Position numbers and translations under genes: made by a program. From contig NC_087377.1 in NCBI RefSeq assembly GCF_963675165.1, forward strand, positions 4,650,042 to 4,714,041: a DNA stretch of 64,000 nucleotides. The letters run 5' to 3'. Source of the stretch: Halichondria panicea. Taxonomy: Eukaryota > Porifera > Demospongiae > Suberitida > Halichondriidae. Position 1 is the first letter of the stretch. The number at the start of each line of letters is the position of its first letter. The notes beneath the pieces are model-generated. The model was given only the letters and a program-made list of their open reading frames with translations. It did not search any database and was not told the origin of the DNA. Below are positions 1 to 14,900 of this stretch, piece after piece.

Positions 1-2495
1 TCCCTATAATTGAAATCATGCAGCCCTGCCCATCTTTTCACACGTGGCTGCAAATCAATAATCAGAGCAGCACCGTGAAGCGTTTCACTTTGGCTTTGTC
101 TCAGCTAGTTAGTCTCAGCTAGCTAGCTACCTCAAACAAAGAAGACCAAGACTTAAGTTCTAGATCTAGTATCAATCCTGAATGCTCCAGTATTCTCAGA
201 CTCAGCTCTAAGCACAACTTTATTCAGGAAGTGTACAAGTTTAGAACAATCTCAGCCACATGAAACCTCTCAGGTAAATGACATTTAATTGTTGCTCAGC
301 TAGACTAGCAATACACAATTGGCACCTGCATGCCTAGTATGTTACGTCTATAGCTAGCTAGCTTCTCACAAACATGTAAAAAAAGTCATGAACAATAGTC
401 AATAACAGTAGGTGTGCCCCAATCAAGAGGGTGTGGCACCGGAAGTGGGCGTGACAAAAAATTTCGCGGCGCTATCGCGCCGCTGATTTTTCTGCAGAAA
501 CCCCTGTCTCAAAAGTCTGGCTACGCCCCTGATAATTATAGTGACATTGTGTTATTACAAAATTGCTGTGTACCACGGTAGACTGGGTAGTGCCTCCTAA
601 TGAACTCAAACGATGAGCCCAAAGCATGGAGGCCACCTCACCTCTTAGTGCGGTTAACCCATCGGTTACGCCTATGCCGATGCAAAGTCCCCTTTGATGG
701 GAGGCACCCAACGACGAGCCTCCTAGTGCGGTTAACCAATCTTTAATAGTGCCTTTGCTCACCTCCTAGTGCGGCCGGTTAATCATCATCCTTAATAGAT
801 TAGGAAATATCTTTCATTCATTCAAGGTTGCCCGTAATCACGTGATCGGGAGCTGCTACGAGTTCAACAGCATTGGACTCCGGTTCCCATGAACTTAATC
901 TTTAATGGTATAGTTATTATTTAGTTTATTCTGTGGTGGAGGGGAGAAATTTAACGGCCTTGCCGTTACGAGTTCATTTGTTTTGTCTCAAGCTGCTTGC
1001 ATGTAGCATGCATGGCAAACAACATTTATTTTATGAGTTACATGGCCAAAATTTTGTCAACTACTTTTCAAAAAAAGTTTAGACTCTGGTTTAAACTTTG
1101 TGTGGATAACACCTCTTCGTTCATTCAATGTATTAACTGCTGCTTCCAATAATTATGCCGGTTGTAACCAGGACTGGGGCGTCGCATTTCACTTTCATTT
1201 TTAGAACGAGTTTATGCTTACAGCAAAGGTAAAAACAGAAAATAGCCAGAATAAAAGCTAATACAACAGAACAAGTCACTTTGTTTGTTATCTCCTCTGT
1301 ATGATACTCATGCCCACCCACCAGTAGCAGTTCCGAGTCATGGATGACAAGGGTATATAGTAAGAGGTGGGTGTGTTAAACGTAAATCCTCCTATGACAA
1401 CAGTTTTATAATTCGTCGCTCAGCTAGAGTTTTCATGTCGCACAGGGTTTTATAGTTCTCATCCCATTTCTTATAATTACAGTGCCCATGCACTGCAATG
1501 GCATCATAGCTACTAATGCTAGTTCTGAATTCAATTTTAGTTTCTTCGTGTATAGTTAATTGACCCCTTCTTTCTTCCTGACACCTGACGTCTTCTGGAG
1601 GCCCCAACAACTAGTTACTCGTAGCTACGTACCCTGTGAGCTCCTGCTGTTTTGATATTATAGGGTATTGTAGAACGTCCGTATGAATATTCTTCCAGTG
1701 TTTTAAATAGCCGCTTCCATGCAGTTGTGCACCCAGTCCAGTTTACTTCACATTTCTGAAATTAAATTCCAATTCAATGAATGTACACACCCAACTTGCT
1801 CACACTCACAGGGCAACTTAAGTGAATATCTTGTTGCCTAATTCTCGTGTGGAGAGAGATGTCAGGTCTGTAATGTTGTAGACATGTAGATTACAAACTA
1901 ACACCTTGGAATATAATTATAATAATTATACCTTTTCCTTAGTGACACCTGACCCCTATAGTAACTCCTGAATAGAATGAAGGCATCCCTATTTATGCAT
2001 TTATTTCTTTAGCATGCAAGTATTAAATAACTTACTAACATTATGATTGGCATAAAATTAAGCATAAAATGAATGGTTAACATAGCAAAAAAGGTGGGTT
2101 TCTATATACAATACGTACCATGCACCCTTAATAGGTTGCCTAGCTAGCTCGCTCTATAATATAGAATTGTTCGTAAACAATAGTTACAATTAACACATAG
2201 AAAATCATATACATTTGGCAGTACCTGTAGTTTGTATACAGGGCATCATCATTGACACTGCAGGCAACCTTCATCAAGCCTGCATGCCCTTTCACTGAAT
2301 GGGACCATGTTGCAGTCTAACTCTTGACAGTAGAGGTTTAGTAGTACGAGGGGAAGTCCCTGGGAAAAGCCCTTGAATACAGAAAGAGGATGTTGCAGTT
2401 TGCTGTGGTTTACCACAATAATCTATAGTTGTAAGGGGCGACAAGACAAGACAAGACAAGACAAGACAAGAGTTGTGCGTTTGAACAAAGCTTCA
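1..2495. other. Upstream non-coding region with old repeat pieces
   Basis: No gene can be supported here. A motif close to CTCCTAGTGCGGTTAACC recurs near 642, 718 and 760, so positions 590-800 look like a decayed short repeat. A GACAA pentamer repeats about six times at 2440-2470. Two minus-strand open frames lie at 1133-1321 (62 codons with one hydrophobic stretch of about 16 residues) and 1392-1610. Neither has a recognisable domain or clear splice context, so neither is called. The last 25 bases before the first ATG match the leader of the paralogous gene at 52.2 kb. Confidence 0.5.
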
Positions 2496-2694
2496 ATGGC
2501 TGAACCAGACCCAGAGTGAGTGAACATGTAGACTATAATCAACTGACTCTATAGTGCTACCTTTCATTGCATAGACCACTGCCTGAAGGTTGGGAGGAGG
2601 CACAGGATGATAATGGACGTACCTACTATCTAGACCACACTTCCAGACGTTCACAATGGGATCGACCAATCAGTGAACAGGACACACGGCAAAG
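2496..2694 (+). CDS. Exons 1-2: start and WW domain
   Basis: Exon 1 (2496-2515) begins at ATG in a CTTCAATGG context and ends at donor GTGAGT. Exon 2 (2575-2694) continues in phase and encodes one WW domain: a PLPEGWEE start, then GRTYYLDH, then a second tryptophan in SQWDRP. WW domains bind proline-rich or phospho-Ser/Thr-Pro ligands. The start is supported by the paralogue at 52242, which has the same leader and a similar seven-residue first exon. The paralogue lacks the WW exon. Confidence 0.85.
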
Positions 2695-2926
2695 GTGTGT
2701 ATACCTGATGATTCTTAGGAGGTATACTTGCCAACTACTTAATTTTGCATTTCTTAACGTCATTATGATGTACAGTTTAGCAGAAAAATGTTGTGGTTAC
2801 TTTTCAAAAGCGCGCCTTATTTCCCCCTCTATATTAAATCCTTAATGACACCACCTGATTGTTATAGTGTGGAGCTTATAAATGCTCACACGAGCTTATT
2901 AAAGTACATTGTATACACCCACACAC

Positions 2927-2965
<39 letters not shown>

Positions 2966-5900
2966 TATGCACACACACCATACACACACCCACACACACA
3001 CACACCTACACACATCACACAGGAGACTGGAAAAAGCAATTTGTTGAATTGCATGTCACACACGCACACCTACCTACAAAATGTACCTATACCCACACAC
3101 ACATGCACACACTATGCAGTGTTCAGGAGCAGCTGGCCAGGGATCTGTGGGAGGCTGTAGACAATAAGGATGTCAGCAAAGTGAGGTCCGTTTTGGGACA
3201 GGGGGCCAACCCCAATCACCAGCTCTACTGGAGTAAGGAGTGGAGTGCCAAGTATGGACGCCCTCCAGTACACCAAGCATGCGTGAGGGGCTACCTGGAG
3301 ATCACTAGAGCACTCGTTAGTGGTGGAGCTGATATTGAGAAATTGAGTGGTGGAGTATTATTGACTGCATTTTACTATGCGTGTTGGAGAGGACATATGG
3401 AGATTATGGTGTACCTGTCGCAAGAGGTGAAGTGTCGTATTGGTAAGTGTGTGTCAGTCGCGTAGTGTTCATAGCGAGCCCAACAAGAATGTTTTTATAG
3501 ATTGTTTAATTTCCTAGATTACAAAACATGCATGTGTTGATGTAATGTTGATTGTAATAATAATTGTTTTTTCAAGTAATTTCTCATTTCCCACAATCCT
3601 TGATACTGTGTACACGCACATAATTATCTCACCGAGCTGGGATAATTACTGACCAGCACGGAGAAGCTTAATACTGCATGGTGTATTTATTATCATAATT
3701 AACTTCATTTTGAATACTATACAAACCTTTTAGTTGAGTCGTCATTGTGTGCATGTCATCACTTCTCTGAGGTTATATTATCACCACATACAGATGTGAG
3801 GGACAAGAGCAACCGAACACCACTGCATAATGCTTGTGTGGGAGGACGTATACAAGTTGTAAAATACCTTGTGGAGGTACTCAAGGTTGATGTTGGTGAG
3901 TCATTTTTGTAGTGGGTACCATTTCATTAGATCCTCTGATTGGAAATGAATTAATCAGTGTACCTGTATGTATCATCATGTAGTCATAATTATAATTATG
4001 GTAACTGTAATACAATACATACACGATACTAATATAATAATAATAGGCATCCTGTACTCAATAAGTATCTGATTGTGCTGATTGTGCATGCACGGTAATG
4101 GTCAATGCTGTTAGTACTACTACAAGATCTCTGTCCCTCACCTGTCCAGATGTGACTGATGATGCTGGCAGGACTCCTCTTGACTGGGCAGTACTGTATA
4201 GTCGCACTGAAGTTGTTGAATATCTCCAGTCTCTGCAGCCCTCCACTCCTGAACCAGGTATGTGTCACTAGAAATCCCATACCTAATTTCCACACACATA
4301 GATGTATGAAGTTCAAACTTGGCACACGAATAGAGCAAGCCATGCCGGTTCCATTGATACCTTCATTGTTTTTGTAGGACAAAATTAATGGTTGTGGTAC
4401 AAGTACGTGTTTTGTAGACCCCCAATAATACCGGCGTGGAATGTGGTATATACCAGGGCACACGGTACATGGGGAGGAAAGTGGATCAATTTACCCCCCC
4501 CACATAATTTTAGGGATATCCCCCTCGCTAACTTTCCCCCACCCCCTAATATTTGCATTAGATACTACGTTCCTAGGGATTAATTATAGCAGTAAACTGT
4601 AAACCCAAGCCCGATTGTTTGAAGTTCTGGTACCGGTAGCCACAAAAAACGACATAGAATAGATAACAATAGATGCATGTACTTAAAGTTTGGTAACATT
4701 ATAGATACTTGTACACAAGTCTGCTTGTTTAGACTTACTCTGTGCCTTTGACAAAGGTTTGCTCCCATACACTGTTTGGCTATGGCCATTTAAATAACAT
4801 GCAGTTGCTTCAGTATCGTTGAAGATTATTCATCAAGCCATCAGATAGGCTTCTGTTTATATTCAGCTCCTCTCCTATAATGACTGTGTGGAATTCAATC
4901 AACAATAATACTCAGGTATATTAAGGACTGGGACCTTCAATTATTGCTGAATTAGCTAAAACGCAGCCACGCCCACGATTTTTAATATGTTTTGTGTGTA
5001 AAAATTTTGTGCAGCTACTGATCTTTTTTAGTTCTAAAAACGGTGTTCTAAACCTTCCTTTTAGCTCTTAATTCTTAGTGTAGTAGGTAGTTCAAAGGCT
5101 TAAGCAAACATATCCGCTGGGAGAGAGCATCATGTTCTATTTAGAGTAAGTTATTAGCCTATAAAAATAAAAATGTCACTTATTGTCAGCTGTAAGACTA
5201 AGTTTTGTGCAAAATCTCACCTTTGGCCAAAGAAGTGGCTCTCTCCCAGCAGATATGTCTGCTTAAGCCTTTGAACTACCTACTACACTAAGAATTAAGA
5301 GCTAAAAGGAAGGTTTAGAACACCGTTTTTAGAACTAAAAAAGATCAGTAGCTGCACAAAATTTTTACACACAAAACATATTAAAAATCGTGGGCGTGGC
5401 TGCGTTTTAGCTGATTCAGCAATAATTGAAGGTCCCAGTCCTTAATATACCTGAGTAACTTAGTTATACCTCTTCACCTCTTCACCTCTTCATGCACGTC
5501 TGAGCGAAAGCAACAACAACGGCGAGAGGCATTAGCACAGCGCAGCTTGCTTGTAGTAGTATCTCTAGTCTCAGTTTAGACTCTTGCGTATATATAGCAA
5601 AATCTGTTGCTATTCCACTCAGTATAATAAAAGCACAGGTGCCGGTGCCTCAGTGGAGATGCCGGTTACTAGTGTAGGGAAGCTATTTTTAGGTGCCAGA
5701 GTTTCACTGCCAACAGCCATGTGTTATTATTTTTAACTTTAGAATCCTTTTTAATGGTCGATCATTATTTTTTTTCATGCAACTTCCATCGAGGCCATAG
5801 CAATTTTATTTGATACTGCATGCTTCTCGTTTAAATGTTGCCCATGCAGCACATAATTGTATTAGCCCTCTTCTCTTTGTACGCTATAATTATAGCTACT

Positions 5901-8900
5901 CAGGTGCATTAAGGACTGGGACCAACATAAAAAAGACATTTATAAGAGGCACTTCAACCTGCTGCTGTTTACTGTGTATATTAATCTGTGTAAAACTTTT
6001 ATGATGAAATGAAACACTGGCTTCCATTCTCTAGGAAAATATTAAAATGAAGCCCCGCCCACTAATTGATCAGTGGGGGTGGTCCGTTTTGTCAAAGCAC
6101 TATTTCACTTTTCTATTGAAAAATCGGCGTTTAAACACTAAGTCTACTAGCTATTGCTGCTGCTCATTATACTTAGTTCTATCTAAGCTAACAACTCACT
6201 CTAGCGCTTAGCCCTCCTGGTCTTTGCAAGGGAGAAATAACAGAAAGTTGTTTGATGTAGCAGTCTCATCTTGGATAGTAGGCTTCCCAGGGACACAGTC
6301 AACAATTTTTTGACAAAGTACAAGGATAAATCAGCTAAGGAAGGCTTATGAAGTCATCTATTGCCTCGCAAGCTTTACTAGAGGGTGTTTTAAACGCCGA
6401 CTAAGTCACTTCTCTAAACTAGCTGAATTACTGCAAAATGAAAAGGGAGTGGTACGTTGAAGTAATGAACGCGTGGGCGGAACCATGGCGACCGAGTGGG
6501 CGGGGCTTATAATTTGCAAATTCAGCAATAATTGAAGGTCCCAGTCCTTAATGCACCTGAGTATAGCTAGCTTTAGACAGAAGTTAGGTTAGCCTCGATT
6601 CCAGGCCGATTAATCTAGAATTTTGGGAATCCCCTTTTTTCTTTCTCTCATCTATTTTCTATCTTTGTACATCAACTTAGCTCTCTATTGCATTGTTCCA
6701 GAAGGCTTTCACACTAGAGTGAAGCCAGAAGAGGCTTTCATCTACCTCTATGACGGTTGTATGGTCACCTTGGATCAGTACAGGCTATATGGGAGCCTCA
6801 AACTGCTACTTGCGAAGACAACCCGGCCTATATATATAGGACCATTCTAGACGTAGATGAGAGCCTCTTCTGTTTTAAAACTAGTGTTCAAGCCTTCTAG
6901 ACCAACGCAATAAACGACATAAGCCACAGCTTCACAGAACTCAGTCATAGAGATAAATTATTACGAAACATATTCTTAGTAAACGGACTAATTTCCTGTG
7001 TAATTTACTAAGGTTTTACGTTCGTAGTAAGATTACCCATAATTTATTCTGGGTAATTTGAAGCGCATGCGCACTATCACCCCTGCAATAGGTACCAGGC
7101 CGTATTTTAATCGGCCTTGAATCGAGGCTAAGGTTATAGGTTTGTTACAGCTGCTCTTCACAGCTGCCTACATGTAGACTGTCACTAAGGTTATTGTTAG
7201 ATGGGCGTGGTCAGTCCATTATACTGATATCAGACCCTTTTCCTTGGAGGTGAAGTGGACGTGGGGACGAGGATAGCTAAAGCACCACCCACCTCCGTAG
7301 TGATTGCATTGCATGAACTCACTTTTACCTGTTTTGTGAGTTAGTGCTGCCTCCGTTGTGAATAGCAGTGCTGTCGGGTAGTAAGTAGTGGTATTTTGAC
7401 GTACCGTATATCTTCTAATTTATCGGACACTTCTAATTACCCCGGACACTCTTTTGGGCAATTTTCGCTGTTCTAATACAATGGACACTCCAGTGCTTTA
7501 ATATTACATTCGTTCTAAATAATCCGGACAATACCTTGAAAACAATTCATAGACGGCAAGTAAGACTTAGGGTGGCAGTTAGATAGCTTTGAGTACAGTG
7601 CAACAACCAAAGAGAGTAGATTTTTTTTTATATTATTATTTTTCACATTTTGTGACATATCTTCTGAAGTATAGGTGATATGATCTATTTGAGTGCAGGT
7701 ACTGAAAGTTCAACTATTGGCGCTTCCATTGGACCACCACTTGTTACATCATATGACATCATCACTATGAAATGGCTGTCTAAAGATGTGTACCTCCGAA
7801 AATATGTTAGGAATAGAAGTAGCTTATTTGTTTGAGTTAAGATCTGAAATTTGTTGTGTATGTACCTGAGTATATAGCTCATCTTTTGAGCTTCAACAGA
7901 AGTCTGGGCTACTAGTAAGTTCTGAGAAATACTGCATTTTGTTGTTTTTTGGTGGCAAATATGTTAGGAATACAACTTTCGATTTTATGCTAGTTAAGGT
8001 CTGATTTTTGAGAAGGATGTACTACAATAGTGTAAAATTCATTTGCACTAACTTACAGGAGCTAGACAAGTCTCTTCTTTGCTAGAGCGGCCCTTCTTGT
8101 CAAAAATGGTGATTTTGCTCCGTTTTGCTACTTTTGCTGACGTATGCAATGATATTCATTGATTTGTGACATCACAAATCATATTGTTGTTATTTGCTAC
8201 ATCCAAAGGTCATGTGATGTCTACCTGCAAATGGTATTGGTCATTCTGTGTCACAGGGGCGTGGCAATTGAGCCTTATACGTAGGCAAATCACCCCAAAA
8301 GTCATAAAAAGCACTGTTTTTGACAAGATGGGCCGCTCTAGCAAAGAAGAGGCTAGCCTAACTCCTGTAAGTTAGTACAGATGAAAAGTACACTATTGTA
8401 GTACATGCTGCTCAAAAATCAGACCTTAACTAATATAAAATCGAAAGTTGTATTCCTAACATATTTGCCACCAAAAAACAACAAAATGCAGTATTTCTCA
8501 GAACTTACTAGTAGCCCAGACTTCTGTTGAAGCTCAAAAGATGAGCAATATACTCAGGTACATGCACAACAAATTTCAGATCTTAACTCAACAAAATAAG
8601 CTACTTCTATTCCTAACATATTTTCGGAAGTACACATCTTCAGACAGCCATTTTATACTGATGATGTCATGTGATGTAACAGGTGGTGGTCCAATGGAAG
8701 CGCCAATAGTTGAACTTTAAGTACCTGCACTCAAATAGATCATATCACTTTTACTTTAAAAGATATGCCACAAAATGTAAAAAATGTGTACCAAAAAAAA
8801 AATCTACTCTCTTTGGTTGTTGCACTGTAGCTAGTTTTAGATAGCTAGTGCAACTATTCAGTTGCACACTGTTCTATTAAACTTAGCTAGCTCGCATGCA

Positions 8901-11900
8901 GTTACTTGCTTGTTCTAATTATTCCGGACACTTTGCATGCTCTATAAAAATCTGTTCCAATTATACCCGGACAATTTCCAAAATAATTATTTTTTACTGT
9001 CCGATAAATTAGAAGATATACGGTAACCTTAAAGCACCACCCATGCACCTCCCTATTGATGGCATTGCTCTCACTTTTGACTTATTTGTGGTATTTTGTG
9101 GTATGAATTCTAGAGGGTTAGTGCTGCATCCGTTGTGAATTTGTTGCTTCGTGGCAACATGTTATGCTATGTTATGCTCAAATGTCATTGGTTGCTACTA
9201 GGAACCCAGTATATGACGCATGCAAGACTATTGCGCAATCAGCATTAAGTTGATTATAATATTACACACTATAATTATCAGCATTAAGTTGATTATAACG
9301 TGATGCCCTTGTGATGTACTGCTTAATACCGTACTCTACCAAGATTACGCCCACGTCCGAAATTACGCCCACCCCCACTTTTGAGTGAAAGTTCCTGCAT
9401 AGGCTAATTTGCCTCGAGAATTAATACGCTCATCAGGAAGTGATGCATTTGTCAGTGAGCAAGTTGTCAAAAAAGGTTTATTATTGGTTAGCTCTGAATA
9501 ATTATAGCTAGATATAATTATAGCTAGATATAGTTAGATCCTATTTGCAAGTGTAAGAGACAAGGACAATCTTCTCTGAATCTCTGTTGAAGACTCTGAC
9601 AGTGACAAGGAACAACCTTCTGATGCAGAATCTTGACTCTTTATACCTAGCTACTTTACCCATGCATTTACCGTTGTTGTATGTTGATGTATTCATTGTA
9701 TTTCAAGAGCTGGCAGGCCTCAGACACAGACAGAGAAGAATAGTTTCTCAATGATTGGGCTTAATTTTGAGGCAAACACCTAGGTGGGCTTAATTTCGAG
9801 ACAAAACTACTGTTTTCGAAATTAAGCCCATGCCACCTGTAGCTGCTGTGTAGCATGCAATTAGGGTGGGCGTAATCTCAGTAGAGTACGGTACAACTCT
9901 TGCTCTCGTGCTCTAGTTGTATTAGCGTACATCCCTTGTGCATGAGTAATAACATATACAGCAGCCGTCAGAATAAAGTTCCTGTACCGTTTGCATGGCA
10001 CGTCACGTTGTCGTTTTTACGCAAACAGAAAATGTCTTGTCAACTGGAATTGTAGGCCTGATGTTTGTATGTAAACTATGCAAATGTTACATGTGTGTGT
10101 CTGCGTGATTTCAGATGGTGGAGGAGCAGAACATCCTGACGAGTTTTCTCTTGAACCTGGACAGGTAATTAAGACCTGAATGTTCTGTGCAGGGCTGTGG
10201 ATGTTTGTTAACTGTGTAAACCAGTCTATTGTCATGCAGATTATTGTCTTATACACTAGAGTCATGTACTTTCCTTTGTTATGTGCACTGTACCATCATA
10301 AAGCGAGTAACTGCTCATCTTGTTAGGAAGTCCAAGGTTTTACATTTATTATTGAATTGTACATTCGATGATGATAAATGGGTATTCTGCTTTGTTGTGT
10401 AGATTATGGAGGTGATAGCAGAAGAGGAGGAGGGATGGAGGCTCAACAATAAGGAGGGGGTCTTCCCAAGTACCCTTATAGAATCCACTCCGGTACCAGC
10501 CGAGCCTCCACCAGAACCAGGTCAGAACTTGACATTGCACGCACACACACACACACACTGTACTATGCATGGGTGGTTTTCTGTATCATTTGTAGTGCCT
10601 AAGTCAATATTCTCCTGATATATATGTCATTCACCTTCTTATATAATAGTGCGCACAGAGGAGCCCCCAAATTAACAGCCTCCAATGGGTCATAAGCTCT
10701 TCCCCTCAATAAATATTATTGCATAGCTGGTTGAGTATACAAAGGGCTCAGCTGAGAACACCAGAACTTTTCCGAGGGCACATATGCCAGTATGTATTTA
10801 TTTTATGTTTCTTAATTATTGTCAGCTGTGTCAACATCTGGTTGTGTTTGTAGGCACTCCATTGACTGAGGAAGACTCTGATGCTCTAGAAAAGCTGCTC
10901 CTAGACAACAAAATCTCTTTGACTGGTGAAAGGACATATGAGGCAGTTGAACGCCACCTTCGTGAGCTCGGACACGAAGAACTAGCTGCCAACCTGAGGG
11001 CAAACCTCGACAAAGGTGGGTAGTAGTTAGTAAGAGCTGTGGGTAGTAGTAGGTGGGTTGCTGTATTGAAGTTATACTCACCTGTGTTGAATATTGCATT
11101 GCATGAAGCCTCTCAAGATGAAAGGGACAACAGCGATAACTTTCGTGTTGATCAAATTAATAATGTACTATTATTAGAGTTGAATAGCACAAGGGCATAC
11201 CGGCCGTGGTAGTCATTCTTTTGTATTCCTTAGAAAACCACATGTAATGACATAACTAATTTGATACTATAAATAACCACAACAATAAAAATTATGTTGC
11301 AAGTGCAGTATCTGGATGCAGTAGTTAATAGGTTGCATGGTGGTGCGTTAGGTAAACACTGCCGACCATGTGTGTGCATGTACAGTATCAGAGGAGGTGG
11401 ATGGGTGCCTCGATTTAGCTCTGCATTAGCGTTGAGCATTATCCGTCCTCGCTCAATGTTACAGCAGAGGTTAATTGCTATTTCGAGTGCTCTGCATGGT
11501 ACCATATATGCTTGATCGGAGTCCACTCTTGTATCCACTCTCAAATACTAGCCTCCCTTGCTAGCAAAATGACATATTTAGTAGCCATTCTCAAATAGTA
11601 GCCTCAGTGAACTTTGCCTCTATTTCTGCATGCACGTGGCAGCCATTAGTATTAATACTAGCAGCTAGCTATACATGTATCTAGGTACAGCTTGTCACAA
11701 ACTTTCTCATGGCAGCAGCAGGGTTCGAGTTTATGCAGGTGAAAATAACTTTTGATGACATAATAAACGCCTGTCTCGAATTCTATAGCCTCCTCTGCTA
11801 GTAAAATAAACATTTAGTAGCCGCGGCCTCTGATCAAACATAATAATTATGTGATAATAATTATGTGATACTATAATTAATTATGATATCATTTTATAGG

Positions 11901-14900
11901 TATCACACGTTATGTGGAAATATCGTGTCTGCCAGAAGGCGTAGCGCGAAATTTTCGAGGCTTTCGTGGATTGGCCTCTAAAAGTATTTTGTTGTACAAT
12001 ATTCGTGGAATGACTGCTTACCGAAAGCCACGTCTTTAAAATAATATTTACACGTTATAATAGATACAGTAGACACTCGTGACCTTGCAGCTTGGGGAAA
12101 TAGCCGCTGCTTAAAAATGACCTTACCTCGAATCTAATGACTAATTTTGCGGTTCTTGTCTCGAGGATAATGAAGGATAACGATGTTCTCTATTTAAGTG
12201 TAATTTATTTTAAACCACACCCAAAACGTCATATCCGGCCGTAATACACATACAAAATTACATTGAAAACCTAGTTTGGGACAGCCAGCACTGGCCGGTA
12301 AATGGAATAGCGAGTGGCTGTACTTTAGGGTGAGTTTTGTGCAGAAAACATATAGCTAGCATTCCGTGCCAAGCCAAATGGCCGGTATATCGAGGTGGCC
12401 GTACTTCAGAGGGTCGGAATAGCGAGAGTCTACTGTAATTATAATTAAAGAACAATTTTCGTGGACTTAATTTTCGTGTAGGATTGCTAATTAACCCACG
12501 AAATCCGCGAAAATTAAGCCCCTCGAAAATTTTGCGCTATACGGTAATACACAATTATCATATACTGTACTTGTATTGAGATATTGCACGTTGGGATAGA
12601 ATTACTACAATAATATAATGATGCTTTTTATCGTTTTTAAATGAGCTGCCATGCATTGCTGTTCCATTTTTACGCCAGTGGTTCAACGACTGTTTTGAAA
12701 CGCAACAGATAAATCATTCTGACGGCTATTATGTAGTTTAGTATAGAACCAAGAACCCAAATTACACTGTTCGGTTTGTCTCTAAGGTGGCGCCTTTATT
12801 ATTATTTTACAGTATGTTAATTTTCTGTTTGAATTGTGTCACCTAGTAAATGCTGTTTCCCTGCAGTTATCAAATCGCAGCGACGATACCTCAATAGACT
12901 CATGACTCTAATGGTCGATAAAGAAACAATCGATATATGCACTCTGAAACTGTGTCTCGTTGGTCCGCCTCACGTTGGGAAAACAACCACACTCAATCGT
13001 CTACTGCAAGTGTACGAAAACATTCAATCAGCTGGAGACAAGGCGAAACATGCAAGCACTCTACTAGCTACACTACAAAAAAAATTAATCAATTTAACAA
13101 TTTTTTTAATGGTCAAAACAATTGAAACTGAGGTGACATTTATTAATGTAGCTTTAACGAAGTACAAAAAGCGTCAATTCAACTTTTATGTAATAATTAT
13201 AACAACTATTTAAAAATACTTATAAGTATTAATGTATAAATGTAGTTTTAACATTATTATTGCTAGGTTAAAACTATTGTGTTTTATTGTCAAATCTACT
13301 TAAGCCATACATTAAAACAACCATTAAGAAAATACTTATTATAATAAATAAGACTCATTATAGCTAAATAAATTCCTAAAACAACGATTTACAAATGAAT
13401 CGGTATAACAATTATTATTCAATTCAATAAATAACATGTTAATACAAAAATAGTGATAGGAAACGTTCGTGACAACTGAGTGAGACAATGGTATACAATG
13501 TTAAATTAGAAGGACAGTTTTAAATTAATTAGCCCAAGGAATAGTTCTTCTTGGTGTTACATACTGGACTCACAAGTATAGCAGACCGATCACTCTTGAC
13601 CACGCAGAGTCCACCTATAATAGTAAATACATCATTGTTATTGATATTAATTATTACCGTGTATTATCAATCACCGAGAGGATAATTATCCAACAATGAC
13701 GCCACTTCTATCCATTCGTCTGTTTGTTTCGTTTGTTCTCGCATGTCAAGCTTGCCAGTTTAAGGAATTTCTGTAGGAAAAAGTATATGCTTAGAGGTAT
13801 ATTGACAGTGACAGTGTTCACCAGAAAACTAGACACTTTATGTTTGTCCCTCACCTCTCACAGAAGTATCATCATCCACTTGGTGTAGTTACAGTCATAC
13901 CTATTAAAGCCTTATAATTATACTGTTGAGAACATTTCATGTCTGTCCCTCACCTCTCACAGAACTAAAAGTATCATCATCCACTTGGTGTAGTCACAGT
14001 CATACCTATTAAAGTCTTATAATTATACTGTTGAGAACACTTCATGTCTGTCCCTCACCTCTCACAGAAGTATCATCACAGTCAGATTTATAGCAGCAAA
14101 TGTCCAGCATATAGAAAGGGTAATCGTCTTCTCTTTTCTTGGAGCACATGGTTTCACAGCTCTAGATCTACTGAGCATGCGCAATCTTAGACTTAGCATA
14201 GCCACGCCCACAATTTCATTTTAGTTTCTAGGTCCTCTAATATCTATGGTTCTATGCAAACTTGTACATTTCCTTACAATGTTCATGACTGTATATAATT
14301 TCACATCACTCATGCTATTATAAATGGATTGTTAAAAATATTGATTGTATATAATTATATGTGTGCCTGTGTTAGAACAAATTAATATTATTATTGTTAA
14401 ATCTAAATTTATATACTGTATTCTAACATGCTGCATGATAGAGTTTCAAATATAATTTAATCAAAATGAGTTTGTTAGTTTGATTTAAGATATGAATAAT
14501 AGATTCCATGTAAATTATTGTAGAAATAAAAGACATTGTGTGATTCTACAATATTTTAAGTTAAAACCACATATACTGATTATTTTAACGTTGTCTTTTT
14601 ATTTTACTAAATATTAAGTTGATTCAACTGTTTAAGAATAGTGTTAAAACGACTATGCAATGTAGTTTCAAACAAAATTTTTTGCAGTGTAACTGCATCC
14701 AGGTTATGGCGTTGATTAATGAAGATGAGTGGATATCTTCCAAGAATGTTGATGAAGAAGCCAAGATGATATTTGGTTATCTATGTGGCAATTTAACTCT
14801 CGATGAAATAGATATACCCAAGGAGGAAACGACAAAGGCAGAAAGTGGTCAAAGATTGGTAGCACATTCTAGTGATGAACACACCGCCCCCATCATCAGC

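Noticed and set aside
590-800. tRNA-like or tandem motif with GTGCGGTTAACC
   Set aside because: The three copies are irregular and no cloverleaf could be drawn, so it is left as a decayed repeat.
10812-11099. Minus-strand frames opposite exon 8
   Set aside because: The plus-strand exon is conserved in the paralogue with splice sites; the minus frames are shadows.
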